A DNA stretch of 64,000 nucleotides from Halosolutus halophilus (GCF_022869805.1 NZ_CP094974.1:1-64000); one strand, 5' to 3'; shown: positions 50,528 through 60,058, counted from the first letter of the stretch. Made by a program: numbers and translations. Notes: generated by a model not told the origin, from the letters alone.

Positions 50528-51553
50528 GTGATCGTCGACGGCCGCGTGCTGCGCGAGGACTTCGTCCCCAGCGAGGTGGTCCACCGCCACGACGAGGTGA
50601 ACCTCCTCTCGGAGACCCTGGAGCCGCTGCTGTACGATCGACGCCCGGATCCGGCGTTCCTGTTCGGGCCGACGGGCGTCGGCAAGACCTGCATCGCCCG
50701 GTACGCGCTCTCCCAGTTGCGCGAACAGGAGCCGTCGGTCGCGGTCGCCTACGTCAACTGCTGGCAGGAGTACACCCGGTTTCGCGTGCTCTACAGCCTG
50801 CTCGACTCGATCGGCCGGGCGGTCGACGTCCACCGATCGACGCCGAAGGACGAACTGTTCGGACGGCTGGACGAGGCGACCGACCGGCCGATCGTCGCGA
50901 TCCTGGACGAGGTCGACCAGCTAGAGGAAACGGCCGCGCTCTACGACCTCCACCGGCTCCGGCACGTCTCGCTCGTGTTGATCGCCAACCGCGAGGAGGA
51001 ACTGTTCGCGAGCTTCGACGATCGAGTCCGGTCGCGGCTGCGGGCCGGGACCCGGGTACAGTTCGACCGCTACGGCACCGACGAACTCGTCGCGATCCTC
51101 GCGGAACGGGCGAATCAGGGGCTCGAACCGGACGCGATTTCCGACGATCAGTTGCGGACGATCGCCGAGGCGGCGTCCGGCGACGCTCGCGTCGGCATCG
51201 GTATCCTCCGGTCGGCCGCCCGCCGCGCGGAGCGAGACGGGTGCGAGTCGATCACGGACGAGGTGCTCGAAGCGGCGATTCCGGACGCCCGGACGGCCAT
51301 TCGCCGCAAGACCGTGGAGGGACTGATCGAACACCAGCGCGTCCTCTACGACGTGATCGCCGAGGAAGGCGAGATCGAACCCGGTGACCTCTACGCCGAG
51401 TACGAGCGGCGGGTCGCGGACCCGAAGACGAAACGGACGCTACGGAACTACCTGACGAAGATGGTCCACTACGACCTGATCGAGGCCGTCGGCGAACGTC
51501 GCGGCCGAACCTACCGGCTCGTCGAGGACGAGGTCGACCGCGACTCGGACTAG
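50528..51553 (+). CDS. Orc1/Cdc6-family AAA+ ATPase
   Basis: A 341-residue AAA+ protein of the Orc1/Cdc6 family, starting at GTG 50528 (MIVDGRVLREDFVPSEVVHR). It has the N-terminal VPSEVVHRHDEVNLLSETLE (box II-like), Walker A GPTGVGKT (47-54), Walker B VAILDEVDQLE (about 123-133), sensor SLVLIANREEEL, and GDARVGIGILRSAARRAERD (sensor 2/lid). The C-terminal winged helix includes GEIEPGDLYAEYERRVADPK and TKRTLRNYLTKMVHYDLIEA. It is shorter than replication-type haloarchaeal Orc1 proteins. Together with the following operon and shared promoter repeats, it may act as a DNA-damage transcription regulator instead of an initiator. Confidence 0.88.
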   Translation: MIVDGRVLREDFVPSEVVHRHDEVNLLSETLEPLLYDRRPDPAFLFGPTGVGKTCIARYALSQLREQEPSVAVAYVNCWQEYTRFRVLYSLLDSIGRAVDVHRSTPKDELFGRLDEATDRPIVAILDEVDQLEETAALYDLHRLRHVSLVLIANREEELFASFDDRVRSRLRAGTRVQFDRYGTDELVAILAERANQGLEPDAISDDQLRTIAEAASGDARVGIGILRSAARRAERDGCESITDEVLEAAIPDARTAIRRKTVEGLIEHQRVLYDVIAEEGEIEPGDLYAEYERRVADPKTKRTLRNYLTKMVHYDLIEAVGERRGRTYRLVEDEVDRDSD

Positions 51554-51645
51554 GGGCGGCGATCGGCTCTTTTCGGAAATGCCGACCTCGATCAGCGAAT
51601 CGACCTACGACCGCCGGACAGCCGCTCACGTCGGTTTCCGACGAG

Positions 51646-51671
51646 TATCGGAATGTCGGAAGGTTCGGAAG
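51646..51671. promoter_or_regulatory. TCGGAA repeats upstream of the RecA-like/PolB operon
   Basis: Three units in tandem: TATCGGAAT (51646-51654), GTCGGAAG (51655-51662) and GTTCGGAAG (51663-51671). They are followed after 13 nt by the TATA-like CTTATGG (about 51685-51691), 24 nt before the ATG at 51715. A further TTTCGGAAA stands at 51571-51579, just after the orc gene. Spacing and surrounding bases (CGGCC...) match the orc promoter, pointing to one regulator for both. Confidence 0.6.
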
Positions 51672-51714
51672 CGGCCGTCCGACGCTTATGGACCGTCCGC
51701 GCGACCGTTCGCGT

Positions 51715-52368
51715 ATGCATCAGTTCGAACTCGACCCAGGGTTGACGCTCCTGCGGACGGAGTCGCCCCGATCGACGATCGTACACCGGCTGGCGTGCGG
51801 CCGGCTGGCCAACGCCGACGGCCCGGCCTACTGGATCGACGCGCGAAATACGGCCGCGACGCACGCACTGTACGACTGCGTCTCCCGGCCGCGCGTCCTC
51901 GACGACCTGAAGATCGCGCGAGCGTTCACCGCCTACCAGCACCACTCGCTGGTCCGGACCGTCACGCGGCGGGCGAGTCCCGACACCGACCTGCTCGTCG
52001 CGCCGAACGTCGCCGCCCTCTACCGGGACGACGACGTGGCCGAGTGGGAACGCGAGGACCTGCTGGCCGCGAGCCTGGAGACGCTGTCCGAACTGGGGCG
52101 GGTGCTCGACTGTCCCGTCCTCGTCACGAGCGCGACCGACGCCGACGGGAACCGGATCGCCGAGGTCGCCGAGACGACGATCGAGTGCGTCCGCACCCGC
52201 GAGGGCGTTCGCCTCGAGTCCGCGGACGGTGACCGGGTGACCGAGGGGTACTGGCACGGGGACTACTGGCAGACGACGATCCCCTACTGGGTCGATCTCT
52301 GCGGCGCCGTCGACGCGATCGATCCCGTCGCCGCCCACGATCGGGGGCTGCTGGAGGTGACCGGCTGA
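51715..52368 (+). CDS. RecA/RadA-like protein lacking the P-loop
   Basis: A 217-residue protein with the beta-alpha pattern of the RecA/RadA core. PAYWIDARNTAATHALYDCV resembles the strand after the P-loop (ALYIDTEGTF in RadA). VLDDLKIARAFTAYQHHSLV matches RNLEVARAYNSDHQ. LLVAPNVAALYRDDDVAEWE corresponds to LVVVDSLTALFR, and PVLVTSATDADGNRIAEVAE to the L2-like region. No GxxxxGKT is present, so it probably does not hydrolyse ATP. It may be a polymerase accessory, comparable in position to ImuA next to mutagenic polymerases. First gene of a three-gene operon. Confidence 0.7.
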   Translation: MHQFELDPGLTLLRTESPRSTIVHRLACGRLANADGPAYWIDARNTAATHALYDCVSRPRVLDDLKIARAFTAYQHHSLVRTVTRRASPDTDLLVAPNVAALYRDDDVAEWEREDLLAASLETLSELGRVLDCPVLVTSATDADGNRIAEVAETTIECVRTREGVRLESADGDRVTEGYWHGDYWQTTIPYWVDLCGAVDAIDPVAAHDRGLLEVTG

Positions 52369-52646
52369 TGGGCCGGACGAACTCCACCTACCGCGACGCC
52401 GTCCGGCGGATCGAGTCCGACTGGGAGCCGATGCGGCGGGCGCTGCGCCGGGAGTACCAGTCGGACTTCGATCGGCTCTTCGATCGGGCGCGATCGATCG
52501 CCGACGCGGCGGGCTACGCGAACCCGCGAGAACCCGAGCGGGCCGTGCTGCTGTCGGTCTTGCTCGCCCACGAGATCGAACTGCGACGGCTCCGGGCGGA
52601 ACTCGAGACGCATCCGGAAAGCGAACTCCCTGTCCCGGACGAATGA
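52368..52646 (+). CDS. Small coiled-coil protein (DUF8156-like)
   Basis: A 92-residue helical protein: MGRTNSTYRDAVRRIESDWE, PMRRALRREYQSDFDRLFDR and ARSIADAAGYANPREPERAV, ending with a heptad-like helix (HEIELRRLRAELETHPESEL). The ATG overlaps the upstream stop (TGATG) and its own stop overlaps the polymerase ATG (ATGA), so all three proteins are translationally coupled. It resembles the haloarchaeal DUF8156 family (recalled). It probably bridges the RecA-like protein and the polymerase, or binds DNA; this is inference. Confidence 0.75.
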   Translation: MGRTNSTYRDAVRRIESDWEPMRRALRREYQSDFDRLFDRARSIADAAGYANPREPERAVLLSVLLAHEIELRRLRAELETHPESELPVPDE

Positions 52647-54919
52647 GCCCGTACACGTTCGAGTTCGAGGACGGCATCGTCCGGCAGTGGCAACTCACCG
52701 AGACCGGTGCCAGGCCCGCGATCGTCGAGGACTACGCCCCGTCGCTGTTCGTCGGCGGCCCGAACGACGCGCTCGCGGACCTGCGGGACCGGCTCGGCTC
52801 GGATCCGAAGGTCGTCGCGACGGATTTCGAGCGGTGGGCGACCGACCTCCACGAGGCGCACGTCGACGATCGGTCCGAGGTGCTGCGCGTCGCCCTCGAT
52901 CGCGTCGGCGAGGTGCGGACGCTCGCCCGGGAGATCCGCGGCGTCTACGAGCGCGAAACCCACGCGCCCGGCACGTTTCGCCTGTACGACGTCGATCTCG
53001 CGCCCGGCTTTCGCTACTGTCTCGATCGGGGGCTCGATCCGGCACCCGGCCGCGACCTGCGAACGGTGCGACTCGCGCTCCCCGAGCCCGCGTTGGCCGA
53101 CGGCGTCGTCTCCGCGCTGGACGTCGACGGCGAGCCGATCGCCGCCGGCGGCACCGGCGACTCCGGCGACTCCGGCGCCGACGCGGGCGTGAACGCCGAC
53201 CCGGAACACGTGCTCCGCGCGCTCGCGAATCGTCTCGATCGCCGGGATCCGGACGTGCTCGTGGTGAGCCACGCCGACCTGATTCCGCTCCTCGACGAGC
53301 GGGCGTCGGAACTGGGTCTCGACGGGTTTCGGCTGGGCCGGCTCCCCGGCGTGACCCGACTCGCGAGCGAGAACACCTACGAGAGCTACGGACAGGTGGG
53401 TCACTCGCCGGCGCGGTACCGGGTTCCGGGCCGAGCGATCGTCGACGCGTCGAACAGTTTCCTCTGGCACCAGTCGGGGCTCGAGGGGATCCGCTACATG
53501 ATCGGACGGACGGGCCGACCGCTGCAGGAAGCCGCGTGGGGCAGCATCGGCACACTGCTGACGTCCCGCCAGATCCGGCTGGCGCGCACCGAGCGGGGCG
53601 TGCTCGCACCCTGGAACAAGTGGGACCCCGAGCGGTTCACCGACGTCGAGACGCTGCACGCAGCCGATCGGGGCGGATTCACGTTCTCGCCGGACGTCGG
53701 CTTCCACGAGACCGTCCACGAGATCGATTTCGCGTCGCTGTACCCGCGGATCATCTGCGAGCACAACGTGAGCCCGGAGACGGTCGGCTGTCGCTGCGAG
53801 GGCGCGATCGACTCGCACGCGGTCCCGGAACTGGGGTACGAGATCTGCGAGCAGGACGGCTTCCTTCCCGCAGTGCTCGACCCGCTGCTCGACGATCGGG
53901 CGGCGATCAAGCGGGAGTTGCGCGAGGACCCGCCGGAGGCGGCGGCCGATCGGCTCCGCGCGGAGTCGGGCGCGATCAAGTGGGTGCTCGTCTCCTGCTT
54001 CGGCTACCAGGGGTATCGCAACGCCAAGTACGGTCGGATCGAGTGCCACGAGGCTATCAACGCCTACGCGCGCGAGATCGCCCTCACGGCGAAGGCGCGT
54101 CTCGAGCAAGCCGGCTGGCAGATCGTCCACGGCATCGTCGACAGCCTCTGGGTGACGCCACGGTTCGACGACCCGGAGCCGATCGAGTCGGTCGTCGCCG
54201 CGGTCTCCGAGGCGGTGGGGATCCCGCTCGAGCACGACGGCCGCTACGAGTGGGTCTGTTTCGTTCCGCTGCGCGACTCGATCGCCGGCAGTGCGAACGG
54301 GACTCGACCGGGTACCGGTACCACGGACGGGGCGGGACCGAGTGCGGGTCCCCGGGGCGGCGTCGCGTCCGGCCCCGCGGGTGCGCTCACGAGGTACTTC
54401 GGCAAGCGCGAGGGCGGCGACTATCGGTTCCGCGGCATCGAACTCCGCCAGCGCAGCACGCCCGAGTTCGTCGCGGCGAGTCAGCGAGCCTTCGTCGAGA
54501 CGCTCGATCGGGAGCGCGATCCCGAGGCCGTCTGTGACGTGCTCGACCGACGGCTCGGCGAACTCCGGCGCGGTGCGGTCGATCCGACCGCCCTCGAGAT
54601 CACGAACCGCGTCTCGAAGTCTCTCGAGGCGTACCGTCAGCGGACCCACACCGTCGCGGCACTGCGGCGGTACGATCGCCACGGGATCGATCGGCGGCCC
54701 GGCCAGTCGGTCCGGTACGTCGTCGTCGACGACGACGCGCGCGGTCCCGAGCGGGTTCGCCTGCCGTTCGAGGACCCATCGACGTACGATCCGGGCTACT
54801 ACGCCGCCGCCCTGGTGCGAGCCTGCGAGAGCGTCGTCTCGCCGCTGGGCTGGGATCGGGCCCGGATCCGGGACTACCTGCGAGACGGGACGCCGGTACG
54901 ACTGTCGAGTTTCGCGTAG
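52643..54919 (+). CDS. polB2: PolB2-type family B DNA polymerase, exonuclease-deficient
   Basis: A 758-residue family B polymerase. Motif A is DFASLYPRI at 362-370 (D362), motif B lies at about 445-464 (IKWVLVSCFGYQGYRNAKYG, K446), and motif C is HGIVDS at 496-501, where the usual DTDS is changed to IVDS. The catalytic D500 remains, the first Asp is lost. In the exonuclease region no DxE (Exo I) or clear YxxxD (Exo III) is visible. Gly/Ser/Ala-rich linkers occur at about 168-184 and about 548-580. PolB2 proteins are divergent, damage-associated polymerases in archaea. Last gene of the RecA-like/DUF8156/PolB2 operon. Confidence 0.9.
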   Translation: MSPYTFEFEDGIVRQWQLTETGARPAIVEDYAPSLFVGGPNDALADLRDRLGSDPKVVATDFERWATDLHEAHVDDRSEVLRVALDRVGEVRTLAREIRGVYERETHAPGTFRLYDVDLAPGFRYCLDRGLDPAPGRDLRTVRLALPEPALADGVVSALDVDGEPIAAGGTGDSGDSGADAGVNADPEHVLRALANRLDRRDPDVLVVSHADLIPLLDERASELGLDGFRLGRLPGVTRLASENTYESYGQVGHSPARYRVPGRAIVDASNSFLWHQSGLEGIRYMIGRTGRPLQEAAWGSIGTLLTSRQIRLARTERGVLAPWNKWDPERFTDVETLHAADRGGFTFSPDVGFHETVHEIDFASLYPRIICEHNVSPETVGCRCEGAIDSHAVPELGYEICEQDGFLPAVLDPLLDDRAAIKRELREDPPEAAADRLRAESGAIKWVLVSCFGYQGYRNAKYGRIECHEAINAYAREIALTAKARLEQAGWQIVHGIVDSLWVTPRFDDPEPIESVVAAVSEAVGIPLEHDGRYEWVCFVPLRDSIAGSANGTRPGTGTTDGAGPSAGPRGGVASGPAGALTRYFGKREGGDYRFRGIELRQRSTPEFVAASQRAFVETLDRERDPEAVCDVLDRRLGELRRGAVDPTALEITNRVSKSLEAYRQRTHTVAALRRYDRHGIDRRPGQSVRYVVVDDDARGPERVRLPFEDPSTYDPGYYAAALVRACESVVSPLGWDRARIRDYLRDGTPVRLSSFA

Positions 54920-54999
54920 TGATCGCGGACCCGAACGGTCGATTCTCCAGAACTGTGTTTTTCGGCGAATACTCGCCCGTGATGGCGGGTTGAGCACTA

Positions 55000-55008
55000 C
55001 ATTTATAC
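55000..55008 (+). promoter_or_regulatory. TATA box of the histidine kinase operon
   Basis: CATTTATAC, 32-40 nt before the ATG at 55040. A second AT-rich word (ACTACTTATGG) overlaps the start codon. Confidence 0.5.
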
Positions 55009-55039
55009 TCGTCAATCGGCTTTTGCATACCAACTACTT

Positions 55040-57901
55040 ATGGCTGCTTCCGATCCGTCTGCGAGCCATCTCCGGTCGCGCGTCCGCCAGCAGGAGGTCG
55101 TCGCCGAACTCGGACAGCAGGCCCTCGAATGCGACGACATCGATCGGCTGTTGCACGACGCGACCGTCGCCGTTCGAGACGCGCTCGAGGCGGAGTACTG
55201 CAAGGTCCTCGAGCGGTGTCCCGGCGGCGACGAGGTCCGTCTCAGACGGGGCGTCGGCTGGCAGGACGGACTCGTCGGCTCGGCGACCGTCCCGACGGAC
55301 CGGGACTCGCAGGCGGGATACACGCTGCTCGTCGAGGAACCGGTCGTCGTCGACGACCTCGCGACGGAAGAGCGGTTTTCCGGACCCGACCTGCTGCTCG
55401 ATCACGACGTCACGAGCGGCATCAGCGTCGTCATCGGCTCGCTCGAGGATCCGTGGGGCGTCCTCGGCGTCCACACGACGGATCACCGCGAGTTCACGGA
55501 ACACGACGCGACCTTCGTCCAGAACGTCGCGAACGTGCTCGCGTCGGCGATCGACAACGCACAGACCGAACGCAACCTTCGGGAGGAGAAAGCCCTGAAG
55601 GACCGGCTCGTCGAGACGAGTCCGATCGGGATCACGCTGATCGACGCCGACGGCACGAACGTCTTCGCGAACGAACGGGCCGAGAACCTCCTCGGCAGAC
55701 CGCCCGACGAACTCCGGAGCTACGACCACGACGACGACCGGTGGAACCTCGTCGACGAGTACGGCGAGCCGATGGCGAGCGACGAATTACCGTTCTCGCG
55801 GGTCCGAGAGACCGGCGAACCGGTGTTCGACGAGATCGTCGGGATCGACCACCCCGACGGGACGCGGGTATGGCTGGCGACACACTGTGCGCCGCTGACC
55901 GACGACGACGGGGCCTTCGACGGCGCGGTGTACGCCTTCGAGAACATCACCGAGCAGAAACGGCTCGAGAGCGAACTCGAGACGACGTTCGATCGGATCA
56001 CGGACGCGTTCTTCGGGCTCGACGCGGACTGGACGTTCACCTACGTCAACGATCGCGCGGCGGAGTTGATCGATCCCGACGGAGCGGGCCTGGTCGGCGA
56101 GAACGTCTGGGAGGCGTTCCCGACGGCGGTCGACTCGACGTTCGAACGGGAGTACCGTCGCGCGATGGAGCGACAGGAGGCGACGTCGTTCGAGGAGTAC
56201 TTTCCGCCGCTCGACGCCTGGTTCGAGGTACACGCCTACCCGTCCGAGACGGGGCTGTCGGTCTACTTCCGCGACGTCACCGACCGCAAGCGGATGGAAC
56301 GCGAACTTCGCGAGACCAACCGGGCCCTCCAGCGGCTCTACGAGATCACCGCCGATCGAGACCGCTCGTTCGACGAAAAGGTCGGTCGCCTGCTCGAACT
56401 GGGCCGCGAACGGCTCGGGGTCGACGTCGGCTATCTGGCGACGATCGACGAGGGCGACGACGACGTCGAAATCGCACACGTCAGCGACGCCGACGGCAAT
56501 CTCACGGCTGGGACCACCATGCCCCTGTCGGACACCTACTGCCACTGGACGACCCAGCAGGACGAACTCCTCGGCTTTACGGAGTCGCCGACCGACCACG
56601 GCATCGACGAGGACGTCTACGAGACGTACGAACTCGACTGCTATCTCGGCGGCCGGGTAAACGTCAACGGCGAACGCTACGGCGCGCTCTGTTTCGAAGA
56701 CGAGTCGCCGCGAGAGACGCCGTTTACGCCCGCCGAGCGATCCTTCGTCGAACTCGCCACCCAGTGGGTCAGCTACGAACTCGAGCGCCAGCGATACCAG
56801 GACGAACTCGAGCGGTACAGGGAGTACACGGACGACGTCCTCGACGCGATCGACGACGTCTTTTACGTGCTCGACAGGGACGGCACGATCAAACGCTGGA
56901 ACGAGAGCGTCCCCGCGGTGACGGGGTACGCGGACGGCGAAATCGAGTCGATGCACGCGCTCGAGTTCTTCCACGAGGCCGATCGGGACGCGATCGCGAG
57001 CGCGATCGGAGACGCCTTCGAGACCGGGGCCACGCGCGTGGAGGCACCGATCCGGACGAGTGACGGCGAGTCGATCCCCTACGAGTTCGTCGCGTCGGCG
57101 CTCGAGGACCCCGGCGGGAACCCGGTCCTGACGGGGGTCGGCCGGGACATCACCGAACGGAAGGCGAATCAGCGCAGGCTCGAGGAACTCGTCGCGGACC
57201 TGGAGGAGTCGAACGACCGGCTCGAGCAGTTCGCCTACGCCGCCAGCCACGACCTGCAGGAGCCGTTACGGATGGTGTCGAGCTACCTGACGCTCGTCGA
57301 GCGACGATACGCCGACGAACTCGACGCGGACGGCAGGGAGTTCATCGAGTTCGCCGTCGACGGTGCCGAGCGCATGCAGGAGATGATCAACGGCCTGCTG
57401 GCGTACTCGCGGGTCGACACGCAGGGAGCCCCGTTCCAGCCCGTCGAGACGGACGCGGTCCTCGCGGACGTCCTGACGGACCTCGAGGTCCGGATCGAGG
57501 AGACCGGTGCCGACGTCGACGTCGACTGGGAGGCGCTCCCGGCGGTCTCGGGCGATCCGGGACAGCTCCGGCAGCTGTTCCAGAACCTGTTGGACAACGC
57601 GATCACGTACGCTGGGACGGAGGCCCCACGTATATCAGTGTTCGCAGCGAAGGATGGTACAGAGCGAATCGTATCCGTCCGTGACCAGGGTATCGGCATC
57701 GATCCCGACGACACAGACGACATCTTCCAGGTGTTCAATCGTCTCCACAGCATCGACGAGTACACCGGGACCGGCATCGGACTCGCGCTCTGTGAACGCA
57801 TCGTCGAACGACACGACGGAACCATCGAGGTCGACTCGGAACTCGGTGAGGGATCGACGTTCTCGGTGAGACTCCCAGCACCTACTGAAGCCAATGACTG
57901 A
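55040..57901 (+). CDS. Multi-sensor histidine kinase (GAF-PAS-PAS-GAF-PAS)
   Basis: A 953-residue soluble kinase without membrane segments. Domains in order are GAF (about 20-175), PAS (about 185-310), PAS (about 320-420), GAF (about 430-585), PAS (about 590-710), HisKA and HATPase_c. The phosphoacceptor is H737 in [16 protein letters not shown]-site motifs are the N box [10 protein letters not shown]1 [10 protein letters not shown] and G2 [13 protein letters not shown]. It overlaps the response regulator gene by 8 nt. From about 57610 to the 3' end the base composition drops noticeably (words such as ACGTATATCAG), unlike the upstream 2.5 kb, suggesting recombination with another kinase gene. 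Confidence 0.92.
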   Translation: MAASDPSASHLRSRVRQQEVVAELGQQALECDDIDRLLHDATVAVRDALEAEYCKVLERCPGGDEVRLRRGVGWQDGLVGSATVPTDRDSQAGYTLLVEEPVVVDDLATEERFSGPDLLLDHDVTSGISVVIGSLEDPWGVLGVHTTDHREFTEHDATFVQNVANVLASAIDNAQTERNLREEKALKDRLVETSPIGITLIDADGTNVFANERAENLLGRPPDELRSYDHDDDRWNLVDEYGEPMASDELPFSRVRETGEPVFDEIVGIDHPDGTRVWLATHCAPLTDDDGAFDGAVYAFENITEQKRLESELETTFDRITDAFFGLDADWTFTYVNDRAAELIDPDGAGLVGENVWEAFPTAVDSTFEREYRRAMERQEATSFEEYFPPLDAWFEVHAYPSETGLSVYFRDVTDRKRMERELRETNRALQRLYEITADRDRSFDEKVGRLLELGRERLGVDVGYLATIDEGDDDVEIAHVSDADGNLTAGTTMPLSDTYCHWTTQQDELLGFTESPTDHGIDEDVYETYELDCYLGGRVNVNGERYGALCFEDESPRETPFTPAERSFVELATQWVSYELERQRYQDELERYREYTDDVLDAIDDVFYVLDRDGTIKRWNESVPAVTGYADGEIESMHALEFFHEADRDAIASAIGDAFETGATRVEAPIRTSDGESIPYEFVASALEDPGGNPVLTGVGRDITERKANQRRLEELVADLEESNDRLEQFAYAASHDLQEPLRMVSSYLTLVERRYADELDADGREFIEFAVDGAERMQEMINGLLAYSRVDTQGAPFQPVETDAVLADVLTDLEVRIEETGADVDVDWEALPAVSGDPGQLRQLFQNLLDNAITYAGTEAPRISVFAAKDGTERIVSVRDQGIGIDPDDTDDIFQVFNRLHSIDEYTGTGIGLALCERIVERHDGTIEVDSELGEGSTFSVRLPAPTEAND

Positions 57902-58355
57902 GCCAGAATCGTTTCGACCGGAGCCAGCACAGATACTGTTAGTCGAAGACAACCCGGGTGACGTCCGGTTGACGAAGGAGGCGTTCAAACAGGGACGTAT
58001 CGAGAACGATCTCCACACCGTCTCGGACGGGACACAGGCGCTCGACTTTCTCGAACAGCGCGGCGAGTACGCGGACGCACCGCGCCCGGATCTCATCCTG
58101 CTCGATCTCAACCTCCCGCGAACGGACGGCGAGGAGGTACTCGAGCAACTCAAGGGGGATCCGGATCTTCGATCGATCCCCGTGATCGTCCTGACGAGTT
58201 CGCGGGCCGAGGAGGACGTCGTCAGGTCCTACGAACTGCACGCGAACGCCTACCTCACGAAACCCGTCGATCCCGACGAGTTCATCGAGACCGTCCGCGC
58301 GTTCGAGAAATTCTGGTTCTCGGTGGTCAGGCTGCCGCCGGAGGGGAGCCGATAA
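57894..58355 (+). CDS. Single-domain response regulator
   Basis: A 153-residue CheY-like receiver with no output domain. The acidic pocket is E18/D19 (LVEDN), the phospho-acceptor is D71 in LILLDLNLP, the Thr/Ser switch lies in [10 protein letters not shown], and the lysine in [12 protein letters not shown]. The C-terminal [17 protein letters not shown] is the common haloarchaeal Rcp1-like ending. Cotranscribed with the kinase (8-nt overlap) and the following regulator (1-nt overlap), so it likely receives phosphate from the kinase. Confidence 0.95.
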   Translation: MTEPESFRPEPAQILLVEDNPGDVRLTKEAFKQGRIENDLHTVSDGTQALDFLEQRGEYADAPRPDLILLDLNLPRTDGEEVLEQLKGDPDLRSIPVIVLTSSRAEEDVVRSYELHANAYLTKPVDPDEFIETVRAFEKFWFSVVRLPPEGSR

Positions 58356-60058
58356 TGAGCGAGTCCGACGGCCGAACGGAGTGGGACTGGGACCAGGAGC
58401 GGGTCCCCGAGGAAACCGGCACCCTCCGGCTCCTGTTGATCGAGGACAACCCGGGCGACGCGCGGCTCATCCAGGAGATGCTCCGGGACTCCGACGAACT
58501 CACACGGCGCGTCAACCCGGACGAGTCGTCCAGCCAGACGCCTGACGTCGTCCGAGAGAACCGGCTCGACGACGGGCTGGAGGTCCTCGACTCCGAGCCC
58601 ACGGACCTCGTCTTGCTCGACCTGAACCTCCCCGACAGCACCGGGCTCGAGACCCTCGAGACGGTCAGCGAGGCGAGCGACGAGACTCCGATCGTCGTGC
58701 TGACCGGCCTGCGCGACCAGGAAGTCGGCGTCCAGGCGATTCAACGCGGTGCCCAGGACTTCCTCGTCAAGGACGAGGTGACGAGCGAACTGCTCGTGCG
58801 GACGATCCACCACGCGATCGAACGCGCCAAACAGGAGCGCGAGCGCCTCCGCCAGCGCGAGCAACTCGAGGCGCTGAACCGCCTCAACCGGATCGGCCAC
58901 GACATCACGCACGCGGTGATCACGACCGAGACGCGGGCGGAACTCGAACAGCAGGTCTGCGATCGGCTGGTCGAGCCCGACGGCTACCGGTTCGCCTGGA
59001 TCGGGAGCGTCGATCCGGGGAACAGCGACGTGGTTCCGAAGGCGGCGGCCGGCGTCGAGGAGGGATACCTGGACGAGATCGAGGTCACCACCGACGAAGA
59101 CGAACCGACCGGTCAGGGGCCGGCGGGAACGGCGATCCGTACCGGGTCGGTCCAGGTCGTGAACGATGCGACGATCGATGCCGAATTCGAGCCGTGGCGC
59201 GAACCGGCACGCGAACGCGGCTACCGCTCGACGGCGGCGATCCCGATCGTCCACGAGGACCTCGTCTACGGCGTGATCGGCGTCTACTCGTCGTCGCCGC
59301 GCGCGTTCACGGGGCCGGAGACGACGATCCTCGCACGGATCGGCGACGTCATCGCTCACGCGATCACCGCGATCGAGCGACGAGACGCGCTGGTGAGCGA
59401 CGCCGTCATCGAACTCGAGTTCCGGGTCGGGGAGATGGCCGAGGAACTGGTCGAACTGTCGGTGACCGAGGAGTGTACGATCGAGTTCGAACAACTGGTC
59501 CAGGGCGACGAGACGCTGCTGGCGTACGGCTCGGCCACCGACGTCTCGGAAGAGGCGTTCCGCGACGCGGTCGACGAGACGGACGGAATCAGCGACGTCC
59601 GGGTGCTCGCGGCCCGCCGCGAGGCGTTCGAGTTCGAACTCGTCGCTCCGGCTGCCGTCTCACTGTTCGAGACGATCGCGACCCACGGCGGTCGCGTCGC
59701 GTCGGCGACGATCGCCGACGGCGAGTTCCGGTTCGTCGTCGAACTCCCACGGGGCCGCGACACTCGGCAGATGATCGAACTCATCAGGGACCAGCACGCC
59801 GACACCACCTATCTCGCACAGCGAACCACCGAACGAAGCGAGCGGGGCCGCTCGGGATCCACGTCGGTCGTCGAGGAGGAACTCACCGAAAAACAGCGGG
59901 CGGCGATCGAGACGGCCTACTTCGCGGGCTACTTCGACTGGCCTCGCGAGAGCACGGGCGAGGAGATCGCCGAACGCCTCGGTATCTCCCCGGCGACGTT
60001 CAACCAGCACCTCCGGACGGCCGAACGGAAGTTCTTCGACTCCGTGTTCGGGGAGTGA
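58355..60058 (+). CDS. Response regulator with GAF, Bat and HTH_10 output
   Basis: A 567-residue regulator. The receiver (about 25-150) has the phospho-acceptor D89 in LVLLDLNLPDSTG. It is followed by a coiled linker (RAKQERERLRQREQLEALNR), a GAF domain (about 180-340), the Bat-associated beta domain (about 345-500) and a C-terminal HTH_10 (LTEKQRAAIETAYFAGYFDW, then EEIAERLGISPATFNQHLRT). The receiver has an unusual acidic Ser-rich insert (DESSSQTPDVVRE, about 56-68). It completes a kinase-regulator operon and probably gives the transcriptional output. Related to the LOV-Bat protein at 32039. Confidence 0.93.
   Translation: MSESDGRTEWDWDQERVPEETGTLRLLLIEDNPGDARLIQEMLRDSDELTRRVNPDESSSQTPDVVRENRLDDGLEVLDSEPTDLVLLDLNLPDSTGLETLETVSEASDETPIVVLTGLRDQEVGVQAIQRGAQDFLVKDEVTSELLVRTIHHAIERAKQERERLRQREQLEALNRLNRIGHDITHAVITTETRAELEQQVCDRLVEPDGYRFAWIGSVDPGNSDVVPKAAAGVEEGYLDEIEVTTDEDEPTGQGPAGTAIRTGSVQVVNDATIDAEFEPWREPARERGYRSTAAIPIVHEDLVYGVIGVYSSSPRAFTGPETTILARIGDVIAHAITAIERRDALVSDAVIELEFRVGEMAEELVELSVTEECTIEFEQLVQGDETLLAYGSATDVSEEAFRDAVDETDGISDVRVLAARREAFEFELVAPAAVSLFETIATHGGRVASATIADGEFRFVVELPRGRDTRQMIELIRDQHADTTYLAQRTTERSERGRSGSTSVVEEELTEKQRAAIETAYFAGYFDWPRESTGEEIAERLGISPATFNQHLRTAERKFFDSVFGE

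Noticed and set aside
49789-50694. 301-codon minus-strand frame in the gap, running into orc
   Set aside because: Overlaps the orc start on the other strand and lacks protein character.
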